A stretch of DNA of 64,000 bases from Haematococcus lacustris (lineage: Eukaryota > Chlorophyta > Chlorophyceae > Chlamydomonadales > Haematococcaceae): positions 2,588,324-2,652,323 of the forward strand of contig JASKMD010000002.1 of NCBI GenBank assembly GCA_030144725.1, in the 5' to 3' direction. The first letter of the stretch is position 1. Each line of letters starts with the position of its first letter. Under the pieces are notes generated by a model. The model saw only the letters and a program-made list of their open reading frames with translations, did not search any database and had not been told where the DNA came from. Position numbers and translations under genes: made by a program. Below are positions 10,653-21,673 of this stretch, in pieces.

Positions 10653-11795
10653 TTAAGTAAGGTGATGGATGGCATTGTATTCAGCCAAAACCTTGTCACA
10701 GCCAGTCAGGTTGGACCTGGGCTCCCAGGTGTTGTGAGTGGAGTCATAGCCCTCCCACTGCACCAGGTAGAAACCGGCTTTGTTGTCTTTCACACCCTTG
10801 TGGTCAAGCAAACGCTCAACATAGTACACAGGAGTCTCATCCATCCAGGTCACAGGAGGTGGCATGAAGCCAACATCAGTGCCAGTGTATGGCTTGATGA
10901 GTGACACATGGAAGACAGGGTGCAGACGGCTCATGCTGGCAGGCAGGTCTAGCTTGACAGCAACTGCACCAACCAGAAGCAGGATCTCAAAGGGACCCAC
11001 ATACCTAGGTATGAGCTTGCGAGCCTTCCCAGGCTTAAGCTTGAGATTCTTGGTGCTGAGCAACACCTTCTGGCCCACCTTGTACTCAACGTCACGCCTG
11101 GCCTTATTGGCATAGGCAGCCTGACGGGATTGGGCTGCAGCCATGCACTTCCTGGCATTGGCAACAGCATCCTGCCACCAACGGGTAAAGGCATGAGCAG
11201 AGGGACAATCGGCCACCATAAGGCAGGTCACGTAGGCCAACAGTCACAGGGGACTGACCTGTGTTGACCAGGAAGGGGGTGGACTGGATGGACTCCTGCC
11301 ACGAGTTGTTGACAGCAAACTCAGCCAAGGCTAAGTAGTCAGGCCAGTCAGATTGAGTAGGTGAGATATAGTGCCTAAGCATCTCTTCTAACACACGGTT
11401 ATAGCTCTGCCTGGCCATCTGACTCAAGATGATAAGATGATGAGAGGGCAGGCTTAGAGCCACAGCGCCTCAGGATCTCATGCCACAACACACTGGTGAA
11501 CAGTGAGCCACGGTCAGAGATCAGCTCAGCAGGCATGTCATGCAGCCTATACACATTGTCAATGAACAGATGTGCAAAACGGCATGCTTTCATGTCTTCA
11601 CAGCAGGACACAAAGTGCACCATCTTGCTGAGCCTGTCCACAAAGACACAGATAGCATCATACCCGTGTGACCCAGAGGGTAGCTTGGTAATGAAGTCCA
11701 TGGACACAGACTCCCAGCGGTAGTCAGGTATAGACAGCGGGTTGAGTAGGCCACCTGGCTTCAAGTTGGACGCCATGTCACATTGACAGGCATCA
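10653..11795 (-). pseudogene. Gypsy integrase core, C-terminal domain and chromodomain (broken)
   Basis: This is the 3' part of pol. Minus-strand reading gives the end of the integrase zinc finger (CDACQ), the integrase core (SVSMDFITKLP with the first acidic Asp, then ELISDRGSLFTS with the second), the segment AEFAVNNSWQESI, the C-terminal domain (GPFEILLLVG ... LHPVFHVSLIKPY) and a chromodomain (FYLVQWEGYDSTHNTWEP), ending at 10653. Frame changes near 11430 and 11230 break the reading frame. The upstream part of the finger lies beyond the insertion at 11796-15655. Confidence 0.92.
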
Positions 11796-11939
11796 CACTC
11801 GTGGAGAATAAGGCCGAGTCGGCGATTTTAGTTAAGGGGGACTGCAGATAGCCCTTTCAAAGGCCGTCCCATCGCCATATGTTTCATGATTTTAATCGAC
11901 GTGGTTGGGCTGTAATCGGCCTTTAGCTGAAGCGTTCGT

Positions 11940-12335
11940 AACCTTGTGCAGGGTTTCGCCAAACCGTGCACAGGGTTTCAACTGGCTCAGCCCCTAGGTG
12001 GCCGTCAAGCCAGTTCCTGACCCTGTGCAGCGTTTCAAAGACCGTGTGCAGGGTTTCACTGACCGTGTGCAGGGTTTCATAGACCGTGCACAGGGTTTCA
12101 TAGACCGTGCACAGGGTTTGGTGTGGCTCAGTTCCTAGGCGTTTCTGACCGTGTGCACGGTTTCGCTCACCGTGTGCAGGGTTTCATAGACCGTGCACAG
12201 GGTTTCATAGACCGTGCACACGGTTTGGTGTGGCTCAGTTCCTAGGCGTTTCTGACCGTGTGCACGGTTTCGCTGACCTTGCACAGGGTTTCAGAGACCT
12301 AGTGCAGGGTTTCATTGACCGTGCACAGGGTCTCA
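11940..12335. repeat. Subterminal array of element 1, left side
   Basis: About 15 copies of a motif like CCGTGCACAGGGTTTC (variants GTGTGCAGGGTTTC, GTGTGCACGGTTTC) occur, often followed by ATAGA or preceded by TTTCTGA. The same motif occurs in reverse orientation near the other end. Confidence 0.85.
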
Positions 12336-12399
12336 AAGCATGAGTGTATAGTCAGCATTGGCTTACAACCTACATGCCTGCTGACATCTGCTGCCACAT

Positions 12400-13260
12400 G
12401 TGGCCTCCTACATCAATGTAACATCACACGGCATCACCATTAGAGTCATGCCTAGCACACAAACTGACTCATGGCTAACAACTGCTGTTTGCACACTGAA
12501 ACTGGTGCTGCCAGGCATGCACCACATGACACAAGCCACTAGACTCAGGGCTGCACACGCCATGCACCTCTCATCTCATAGCAACTGACACACTGCTACA
12601 CACGCCATGCATTGCTCATCTCATACCAGTTGACTCATGGCTACTCAAACTATATACTCACGACACACAGCAGCAAACACATGGCTAACGAAGCCATGCA
12701 CCTCATGACACATGGCAGCTGACTCAGGGCTACACATGCCTCGCTACACCACTGCAAACAACATGTCTTGACGCACAAACAACTCGCAAACACCTCGCTA
12801 CACCACTGCAAACCACATGGCACGGCGCTCGACAACCCCGCAAAGACATGTACAAGACACCACTCATGGCATTCGCTTTCCTGGATGCCTCTCCACACAT
12901 GCACTCTCTTAGCTGCCACTCCTATTATGTGCACTCCTGGCTGCCACTCATGCCATTGCACTTGGCTGCTGTTGACAGCTAGGAGGTGGTGGTGGTGATG
13001 GGGGGAAGGGTGCACCAGCCGCGCTGCAGCTGCCTCTTGGCTGATCATGCCTTGCACCACCTGCCCCATAGCAGCTGGCTCCTTGTTGCTCTCTTAAGGC
13101 TCCTTGTTGCTCATGCCTTGCCACACCTGCCACATGGCAGCTGGCTCATGGCTACACACGTCATGTACCACCTCATGGCTGCCACTCCTAGCTGCCGCTC
13201 CAGGCTGCTGCTCCGGGCTGCTGCCCTGGGCTGCTATTGATGGCCTGGGAGGTGGTGGTG
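12400..13260. repeat. Degenerate CATGGCTAC/ACATGCC repeats inside element 1
   Basis: Short recurring phrases (CTCATGGCTACACACGCCATG, CTCGCTACACCACTGCAAAC) fill this stretch with no consistent coding frame or domain. Confidence 0.5.
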
Positions 13261-13469
13261 GAAGTGGGGTAAGGTGAGGGTAAGGTAGGGGAGGGGCTGC
13301 AGTGTAGCGCAGGAGGGGGGAAGCGGAGCGACACGGGTGAGTTTGTGGGTAAGGGGAAGGACAAGGGAAGGGTGTGAACATTAGACCTGCAGCAAACAAG
13401 GGGCATGCTAGCCATCAGGCTTGGTACCAAGAGCCACAAATCTGCTTCATGCTGGCCACTCACCGTTTG

Positions 13470-13702
13470 GTGGGGTGGGGTGGGTGGTGGGGTGGGGTGG
13501 GGTGGGGGTGGGGTTGGGGTGGGGTGGGGTGGGGTGGGGTGGTGGGGTGGGGTGGGGTGGGGTGGGGTGGGGTGGGGTGGGGTGGGGTGGGGTGGGGTGG
13601 GGTGGGGTGGGGTGGGGTGGGGTGGGGTGGGGTGGGGGTGGGGTGGGGTGGGGTGGGGTGGGGTGGGGTGGGGTGGGGTGGGGTGGGGTGGGGTGGGGGA
13701 GG
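13470..13702. repeat. (GGGGT)n minisatellite
   Basis: More than 40 near-perfect GGGGT units, with occasional GGGGGT or GGT variants, fill about 230 bp. The G-runs are regularly spaced on one strand, so G-quadruplex formation is possible. Gly/Val/Trp-rich or Pro/His/Thr-rich frames across it are artefacts. Confidence 0.97.
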
Positions 13703-14884
13703 GGTTGGGTGGGGCAAGGGGTGGGCGTGTGACCGTCACACCTGCAAGCAACAAGGGGCGTGCTCACGGTAAGGCTGGGCAATGGGGGCCACTGGTGTGC
13801 CAGGGGCTGGCCACTCACTGTTATCTCCATGTGCCATTGCTGACTCCTTGCTGCCTCCTTGTTGGCTGCTGCTCCTCCCTCCTGGCTGTGCCTCCTGGCT
13901 GTGGGGGGCATGGGCCTCTTGGCCTTGGCCAACCACTTGCCTTGCCCATGCCTCCTGGCTGCCACTCCTGGCTGCCGCTCCTAGCTGCTGCTCCTGGCTG
14001 CCGCTCCTGGCTGCTCCTCTTGGCTGCTCCTCTTGGTTGCGCCTCCTGGGGAGTGGTGGGTCTGGCAGGTGGTGCCACCAAGGGTGAGGGTGAGGGTGAG
14101 GATGACAGTCACCAAGTGTGAGGGTGAGGGTGAGGATGAGGAGGAGGTGAGGAGGGGGTGGAGCGATGGTCACGATGAGCGCACAAGGGGGAGCCAAGGG
14201 GTTCAGCATGGCAGTAACACAGTCCTTACCTCCATGTTCCTCCTGGCCTGGGTAAGGGTGAGGGAGAGGAGGAGGAGGGGGGTGTGAGGGAAGAGCGAGG
14301 AGGGAGGAGGGTACGCTTTTGCTCTTGTCCGCCGCCCTGGCTGCCGCTACTTGTTGCCGTTGTGGTTGCTGCTTCTGGCTGATGGAAGGTGCCACTGCGC
14401 CTTGGCACCGAACCTGGCACATGACACATGCCACGCTCTAACCTCGCGGTCGCACCTCAGAGTCGTAGCTATGCATCGCACCTTTGCAAGCTACCTTTGT
14501 GCCGTTCGCCCTCAACTCTGTGCTTGATCACAAACACCCTATTCCTTTCGCTGATCGCTAATGGCTGCGAAACCGAGCTGCATGTTGGCCTCTTGGCTGA
14601 TGACTGATGGCTGCGAAGGCTAGCTGGCCCGCATTTCATGGCCGGCTGCGAGGCTGCGCATTTGGGCGTTGTTGATGTCGCTAATGCTGAGTTGGAGATG
14701 GACGTGTCGCGTGTTGCGTGTTGCTGCATTACTGCGGGCTTTGCGAGGTCGACAGGGTTTCCTCTCATGGCGCCTCGCGACCTCATGGCACACCAACGGC
14801 ATGCTTGGTGGCAGCTAGCGCAGATCCCAATACCAAGCCCGTCAGTTTTCGCACTCTTGCATGCAAGTCACATGCAGAAAGCGG

Positions 14885-15335
14885 GGTTGGCGAAACCCTG
14901 CACATCGTCTTTGAATGACTTAGGAGAAATCAACACAAGGAACGAAACCCTGCACGAGGTCGGCGAAACCCTGCACAAGGTCTGAGTTTACTTAGGTGAA
15001 AACATAGTTGCGAAACCCTGCACAAGGTCAGTAAAACCCTGCACTAGGTTAGCAAAACCCTGCACGAGGTCAGGGTTGACTTAACACTAGGCTAGCGAAA
15101 CCCTGCACAAGGTCAGCGAAACCCTGCACTAGGTTAGCGAAACCTTGCACAAGGTCTGAGTTGACTTAGGTGAAATCGATGCTTTGAGCGAGACCCTGCA
15201 CAAGGTCGGCGAAACCCTGCACACGGTTATGAAACCCTGCACAAGGTTTGCATAACCCTGCACAAGGTCAACTGAAACCCTGCACTAGGTTTCAAAGGCT
15301 GATTGTGCCTCAAAGAGAGAATAAACCGTGTGTAG
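14885..15335. repeat. Subterminal array of element 1, right side
   Basis: About 17 copies of GCGAAACCCTGCACAAGGTC and variants occur, the reverse complement of the left array's core. Opposed arrays near both ends are typical of transposase-binding regions in CACTA elements. Confidence 0.88.
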
Positions 15336-15657
15336 GGTAACAGTAAACTGGCCCCCATTCCTTACTGGCTTTGACTTTGCACATGCTACCTACTAGGTTG
15401 TGCTTCTATTCTGATGCCTGACAACTCCTCATACTCAGAGAATATAAAAAGTCACTTCAGTCAGTTGGCGCCATCTCCCTTAGCCAAATTCGGGGTGAGG
15501 GCCCAGCTGATGGTCCAGCAGCACCACAACGATCAAGAATTTCACTTTGGCCCAAGGGAGTCTTCTCCTCCACTAGGTCACAGCAGCCTACATGCCAAGT
15601 CTCAGACCTCAACTCGCAATTTGCCGAGCCAGCCAGCCCTTAATTGCCAGGAGTGCA

Positions 15658-15818
15658 CATGTGGACACATAGTACCTGACGCTTGCACGCATTGTGTTAC
15701 ACCAAAACACACGTGACACACGTTCTAGGGTTTTGTTGATGCCCACATGACCTGAATAGACTGCATCATGCATCTCGTGTAAGATGTGATTGCGCAGCTC
15801 AGAGTCATTGGGGACCAC
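15658..15818 (-). pseudogene. Gypsy integrase zinc-binding (H2C2) segment
   Basis: A short piece of pol is left between the two CACTA-like insertions. The minus strand reads VVPNDSELRNHILHEMHD, then SGHVGINKTLERVSRVFW and YYVSTC, the conserved HHCC region of Ty3/gypsy integrase. The two His and the first Cys are present. The last Cys lies across the 11796-15655 insertion. The element proper continues at 19754 on the other side. Confidence 0.93.
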
Positions 15819-16004
15819 TACACTCAGGATAAATAAGGCCGACGCGTCAGTCTTTTTTTCATCGGATGGACATTCCGCTCCGATAGAACGATAGAACAGT
15901 GAGTTTAAGAGGGACCTCGCTCTGGAACGAAGTCCTAACTCACAGCGGTTGCGGAGATATAACGATCCGCGCGCGAGGTACCCCCCCCGTCCATGTTCGG
16001 CTGC

Positions 16005-16440
16005 GCAGCAAGGGTATAAAGTGCAACCTTGCTGCGCAGCAAGGGTATAAAGTGCAACGTTGCTGCGCAGCAACGGTATAAGTGCCTCGCTGCTGCGCAG
16101 CAAAACCAGGCCCTTGCTGCGCAACAACAAAGCTCACCCTTGCTGCGCAACAACATCAGGCCCTTGCTGCGCAACAACTAAGCTCACCCTTGCTGCGCAA
16201 CAAATAAGGCCCTTGCTGCGCAACAACTAAGCTAACCCTTGCTGCGCAACAACATCAGGCCCTTGCTGCGCAACAACATAAGGCCCTTGCTGCGCAACAA
16301 CAAGCTACCCTTGCTGCGCAACAACATCAGGCCCTTGCTGCGCAACAACTAAGCTCACCCTTGCTGCGCAACAACATCAGGCCCTTGCTGCGCAGCAACT
16401 AGCTACCTTCTCCAATGCCCTTGCTGCGCAGCAAGGGCCT
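16005..16440. repeat. Left TTGCTGCGCAGCAA array
   Basis: About 18 copies of CCTTGCTGCGCAACAA or the fully palindromic TTGCTGCGCAGCAA recur every 22-33 bp, separated by short phrases such as CATCAGGC or CTAAGCTCA. The left array is mostly the CAACAA variant, the right array mostly the CAGCAA form. Confidence 0.93.
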
Positions 16441-17274
16441 GATTCAGGTTACAAAACTTTCAGGTTGCATGCAGACTTGTAGGTTTCGCTGAGGTACCGC
16501 GAAATAAGGAAAGGATCGCGAAGGAAAGCACACTGCCCCGCCAAAATGGCATGCTGCATATAGCAGCCAGGAGCAGCTAGGAGCAGCCAATCGTCGCCAA
16601 AGGGTAGCTACGAGCCAGCCAGCCGTCGCTAGCTTGTAGCCTCATAGCATTGGCGACCAGCCGTAGGATCTGGAGTCAGCGACAGAAATTGGCAGCAGGT
16701 GCAGCGATGCAGCGACACAACATGGAGCGGAGCCAGTAGCGATAGAGCGGAGGAGTGGAGAGGCCCCGTAAGGCAGCTGGGAGCCATGAAGGAGAGCGAG
16801 CCATGTGCGGAAGCCTCGAGTTAGTAGTCCTTGAGCAGCTAGGAGAAGCGGAAGTGGAGCAGCCAGGATAGGTACCCATGGTGGTAACAACCATGAGCAT
16901 TCAGAAGCGGGAGCGACGTCCTGCAGCCTTGAGCGGCACCTTCCCCTCCCCACCACTCTTCACCCTCCCCTCCACGCCATTCCCAATCCCCCCCACCCTC
17001 CCCACACACACCTCACCTCGGGAAATGGTGAGTGGCTAGTCTTGTAGTTATGTAGCTCAAGGTGCCTAGCCTAATCGCTTGCATGCCATGTGTTTGCTGC
17101 AGTATCAAGGCAATCACCATCACCTCCCACTGCGGAGCAGCCAACGGAAGCAGCAAGGAGGCGCACCCATAGCAGAAGCCCCTCCCCCCCTTACATTCCC
17201 CCCTACCCTCCCCACACAAACCCTCCCCACACAAACCCCACCCTAGCAAATGGTGAGTGGTTAATGTTGCAGTC

Positions 17275-17774
17275 NNNNNNNNNNNNNNNNNNNNNNNNNN
17301 NNNNNNNNNNNNNNNNNNNNNNNNNNNNNNNNNNNNNNNNNNNNNNNNNNNNNNNNNNNNNNNNNNNNNNNNNNNNNNNNNNNNNNNNNNNNNNNNNNNN
17401 NNNNNNNNNNNNNNNNNNNNNNNNNNNNNNNNNNNNNNNNNNNNNNNNNNNNNNNNNNNNNNNNNNNNNNNNNNNNNNNNNNNNNNNNNNNNNNNNNNNN
17501 NNNNNNNNNNNNNNNNNNNNNNNNNNNNNNNNNNNNNNNNNNNNNNNNNNNNNNNNNNNNNNNNNNNNNNNNNNNNNNNNNNNNNNNNNNNNNNNNNNNN
17601 NNNNNNNNNNNNNNNNNNNNNNNNNNNNNNNNNNNNNNNNNNNNNNNNNNNNNNNNNNNNNNNNNNNNNNNNNNNNNNNNNNNNNNNNNNNNNNNNNNNN
17701 NNNNNNNNNNNNNNNNNNNNNNNNNNNNNNNNNNNNNNNNNNNNNNNNNNNNNNNNNNNNNNNNNNNNNNNNNN
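17275..17774. other. Assembly gap (500 N)
   Basis: Exactly 500 N within CACTA-like element 2. It is flanked on the right by a CTCCC simple repeat (17775-17853), a likely cause of the gap. True length is unknown. Confidence 1.
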
Positions 17775-18355
17775 TCCCCTCCCCCCTCCCCTCCCTCCCC
17801 CTCCCCCTCCCTCCCCTCCCCCTCCCCTCCCCTCCCCTCCCCTCCCCTCCCCCAAAGGATTCGATGAGGTATTGCGAAGGAAGCCCCAGCCCAGCGGACT
17901 TCCGGTGAGTGCACAATGCTCTGGTAGTGTCAGCCTAGCCTGCCCAGTTGTGGTCATGCCTGTCCTTGTTCATCTGCTTGCTGGCTGATGTTTGCTTGCA
18001 GTGGTCAACAACTGGAGCATTACACGTGTAGCATTGCTTGGTGATTGCAAGCAAGGTGGTAGCGGGAGTCACAACCAACAAGGAGCCAGCAAGGAGTCAA
18101 CAAGGCATAACATGGATCAAATGTGTGAGTGGCCAGCCCCAGCACATGAGTGGCCCCTAATGCCCAGCCTAACCGCAAGGATGCCTCTTGTTGGCTGCAG
18201 GTCTGATGGTCAGTCTCCTGCCCCTTGCACCCTTGCCCCTTCCCTCCCTCGTCTCACCACCACCACTCCCTCGTCTCACCACCACCACTTCCAAGTCTGC
18301 CACCCATCTACCCCCCCCTCCCCCCTTGGCGGGATGCAGCCCTTGGCCTAGCAGC

Positions 18356-18425
18356 CTAGAGCGAGCAGCCTGGAGCGGGCAGCCTGGAGCGGGCAGCCTG
18401 GAGCGGGCAGCCTGGAGCGGGCAGC
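18356..18425. repeat. 14-bp tandem repeat
   Basis: About five copies of GCCTGGAGCGGGCA, followed by AGCCCAGCC-type repeats to about 18500. Confidence 0.85.
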
Positions 18426-19203
18426 AGACCCCTCTTTAGCCCACTTCTTTAGCCCAGCCCAGCCTGGCCCAGCCCAGCCAAGCCCAGCCAAGCCCAGCCA
18501 AGTTGGGTGCTATGGGGCAGTAACCGCAAGCCCACCCCTTGTTGTTGCAGGTTTGATGGTCACCCTCCAGCCTTTTGGCCCCTTCCTCCTTCCTCTCCTG
18601 TCCCACCACCACCACCACCTAAGTCCGCCACCCCGTCTACTTCCTACTTCCTTAGTCTAGCTGAGTCCACCCCACCCCAACGCAGCCCAGCCCAGCCTAG
18701 CCTAGCCTAGCCCAACCTGATATGGTCCCATGGGGCATAGGCAGCAAGGCAAAGTGCTTAGCAGTCCCATGATGAGGTGTTAGCCCATAGCAAGGAGGTG
18801 CAGCCAGTCCTTGTAGTTGTGCACATAGCATAAGTGGTGTGTAAGGCGTGAGTCGCTGTGTTGTTGTTGTTGTGATGTTGTATTGTTGTGTGGTGTTGTC
18901 ACCTTGCATCAATGCATGTGCATCAGCAATACATGTGCATCAGTGCATCAGCATCAGTGCATCAACATCAATGCATGTGCATCAGCAATACATGTCGTTC
19001 GTAGCGGTGTTGCGAGGTGTTCGGGCGTCGTTGTATATACGTTGTGTAGTGGTGCTGCGAGGTGTTCGGGCGACGATGCATACATGTTGCAGTGGTGTTG
19101 CGGGGTGTTGCAAGGTGTATGGGCGTAACGACTCGCAGAACCTGTGCGAGGTGTTTGAGCAAGGTGTGCGAGGTGTTTTAGGTGTTGAGGTGCGCAGCAT
19201 GTA

Positions 19204-19600
19204 ACGTTGCTGCGCAGCAAGAGATGTAACGTTGCTGCGCAGCAAGAGATGTAACGTTGCTGCGCAGCAAGAGATGTAACGTTGTTGCGCAGCAAGAGAT
19301 GTAACGTTGTTGCGCAGCAAGAGATGTAACGTCGCTGCGCAGCAAGAGATGTAACGTTGCTGCGCAGCAAGAGATGTAACGTCGCTGCGCAGCAAGAGAT
19401 GTAACGTCGCTGCGCAGCAAGAGATGTAACGTCGCTGCGCAGCAAGATATGTAACGTTGTTGCGCAGCAAGAGATGTAACGTCGCTGCGCAGCAAGGGAT
19501 GTAACGTTGCTGCGCAGCAAGGAATGTAACGTTGCTGCGCAGCAAGAGGTGTCGCGTTGCTGCGCAGCGACGGATGTACCGTTGCTGCGCAGCAAGCGAT
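19204..19600. repeat. Right TTGCTGCGCAGCAA array
   Basis: About 16 tandem units of GATGTAACGTTGCTGCGCAGCAA with a regular period near 24 bp. Each has a self-complementary core, so a run could form repeated hairpins. Repetitive Leu/Ala/Cys-rich frames across it are artefacts. Confidence 0.95.
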
Positions 19601-19753
19601 GCACTTTTCAGGACACTTTTTGTCGGGCCTCTTTCGTCGCGATGGTTGCGAGTTACAACGTAAGATTTGTACCGTTCGAACGGACTAAATGCAAGCTATC
19701 CAATGAGCTATGGTCGATCCCATCGCGACCGGACCTTATTTATCCTGAGTGTA

Positions 19754-21673
19754 CCTTATCCTTACTAGTGAGCCGCCATAGGCCATGTGTGTCCTGCTAC
19801 ATGCTGGACAGATCAGCTTCAACATTAAACGCAGGGTCAAGCCGGTATCCTTGGATGTGTTGATCAGATAGATCCAAAGGATGGGCAGGAGCCGCAGGAT
19901 AGTGCACTGAGGTGTCAGATGTAGAGGTGACCAAGGGGACAAAGTCCCTGTTATGGCTTGTATCAGTAGTATTTTCAGTAGCTTCTGGAGTTAAGGAGGA
20001 TTTCGCAGTGACTGCAGCAGGGGCATTGGCCTTAAGGGCACGAGCCACACTAGCTCCCTCCCCCTCACAGGAAAGTTGGGCCCGCCTTCTGGTGGTCATG
20101 ACACACACAGTGGCACCTTCCTGGAGGCCAGTAGACAACCGGGATAAAGGATCTGCTGGGTTGACAGGCCAGGAATGTACTCCAACCTAAAGTCAAACCT
20201 ATACAGCAGTTCTATCCACCTAGCCTGACGCCTAGACAAAGTCTTTTGTGTAGGCAGTGATATCAAAGGCTAATGATTGGTGAACAGAGTGAATGGCACA
20301 CCCTCAAGGTAGCAACGCCATTCTTTTCAGGCAGAGACAAGAGCTAACATCTCTTGCTCACCTGTGGTGTAATTGACCTCACCAGAGGACAACTTCTTGC
20401 TGAGATAAGCAAGGGGGTACCCATGTTGCATCAGGACTGCGCCTACTCCTTGGAGTGAGGCATCACAGTACACCTGGAAAGACTGGGTATGATCTGGCAG
20501 GCGCAGCATGGGCACGTTAGCCACAGCAGACTTAAGCTCATGGAAGGCAAGACGTTCATGGTCAGGCCAAGAGTGCCATGGGAATGTGGCACTGAGCTCC
20601 CCACACAGATCAGTCAAGGGTGCTGAGATGGCATTGAAGCCTTGCACAAAGTTGCGAACAAAGTTGGCAGCACCCAAGAATGACTGCAGCTGGGTCAGGG
20701 AGGAAGGGAGAGGCCAATCAGCGATTGCTCTCACCTTGTTAGGATCCACTGACATAGCACCAGCTGAGATCACATGGCCAAGGAATTTCAGGGTGAGCTG
20801 CATAAACTCACATTTGGACATCTTGGCAAACAACTTGTTAGCACGCAGCAGGTCAGAGACGAGGCGTAGGTGTTGCATGTGATCAGGTAAAGACTTAGAC
20901 ATGACCAGTATGTCATCTAGATAGACTAGTGCACACTTCCCCAGAACAGGTGCAAAAGCATCGTTCATGACACGCTGGAAAGTGGCAGGTGCATTGGTCA
21001 GGCCAAAGGACAATACCTTGAATTGGAAATGACCCTCAGGAGTCCTTAAGGCAGTGTTGGGGACGGCCTCATGGGTGATCCTGATCTGGTGATAACCAGC
21101 TTGTAGGTCAAGGGAGGAGAAGACAGAACACCCTGATAACCTGTCAAACAGATCATCAATCCTGGGCAAGGGGTACTGGTCACGTAGTGTAAGCTTGTTG
21201 AGTTGACGGTAGTCAATGCACATACGAAGCTCACCAGACTTCTTTTGCACAAACAGGATGGGGGCAGCATAGGGAGAGGAGCTGGGCTCAATCATACCTT
21301 TGGCCAGGTAGTCCTTGATCTGCTTCTTGAGTTCCTCCTGCTCAGGTTTACTGAGACGGTACATGGGTGTCACAGGTGGACGAGAGTCAGGGACCAGGGG
21401 TATGGTATGACCCACAGGACGTTCAGGGGGAGTACTAGTGATTGGTTCAAACACATCACTGTACTCATTGAGGAGAGCTTGGAGCTCAGCTTTAATAGCT
21501 GCAGGTATGTGAGGATTGTCATTGTCATTGGGGTTACCAGGACTGGCAGAGGCAGAGCCATCAGCCAGGACCATAGCAACCACCACACGGTCTCCATTGA
21601 GGAGCCACCTGGACGCCTGGGTTGCTGAGATTAACTCAAGCTTGGCTCTGAGAGCATTGATTGATGAAGGCAA
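19754..21673 (-). pseudogene. Gypsy reverse transcriptase, RNase H and tether
   Basis: An open stretch (21673-20327) carries the RT: PPVTPMYRLSKPEQEELKKQ, AAPILFVQKKSGELRMCIDY, SSLDLQAGYHQIRI, SFGLTNAPATFQRVMN and the catalytic LVYLDDILV (YLDD box), then the RNase H start FQVYCDASLQGVGAVL and YLSKKL. The RNase H frame is then broken by TGA after LALVSA and by TAG where a Lys is usual (TNH-x-PL). A further frame change precedes NPADPLSRLSTG, the linker to integrase. Thus the RT core looks intact while RNase H is not. Confidence 0.95.

Larger units (their letters stand above)
11796..15655. mobile_element. CACTA-like non-autonomous DNA transposon 1
   Basis: The left end is CACTCGTGGAGAATAAGG and the right end, reverse complemented, is CACTCCTGGCAATTAAGG, an 18-bp imperfect inverted repeat. 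A 2-bp duplication CA lies at 11794-11795 and 15656-15657. Deleting the element with one CA rejoins the gypsy integrase finger codons as STCDACQ. Inverted arrays of one motif sit inside both ends, as in CACTA/EnSpm elements. The interior is repetitive (CTCCTGGCTGCC-type repeats, a GGGGT array) and I find no transposase, so it is probably mobilised in trans. Superfamily assignment is inferred from termini, duplication length and subterminal arrays. Confidence 0.85.
15821..19751. mobile_element. CACTA-like non-autonomous DNA transposon 2
   Basis: Perfect 18-bp inverted termini CACTCAGGATAAATAAGG, with TA duplicated at 15819-15820 and 19752-19753. Deleting it with one TA rejoins gypsy pol as KDKVVVPNDSE with the frame kept. 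Large arrays of the palindrome TTGCTGCGCAGCAA lie inside both ends. The interior holds C-rich repeats, the 500-N gap and segments shared in opposite orientation with element 1 (for example TTGTTGGCTGCAGGTCTGATG near 18189). No transposase is recognised, but the gap could hide sequence. Confidence 0.9.

Noticed and set aside
13374..14121. Gly/Val/Trp-rich and Pro/His/Thr-rich open frames on both strands
   Set aside because: Created by the GGGGT array and CTCCTGGCTGCC repeats; no start context, domain or splice support.
17013..17988. Open frames spanning the N gap
   Set aside because: Their length is an artefact of unknown bases being treated as open.
16005..19600. Regularly spaced palindromic repeats resembling a CRISPR array
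   Set aside because: The spacers are themselves repeated short phrases, the context is a eukaryotic transposon with inverted copies at both ends, and there are no cas genes.
18954..19604. Long Leu/Ala/Cys-rich minus-strand frame
   Set aside because: Translation of the TTGCTGCGCAGCAA array; the same peptide appears in several frames.
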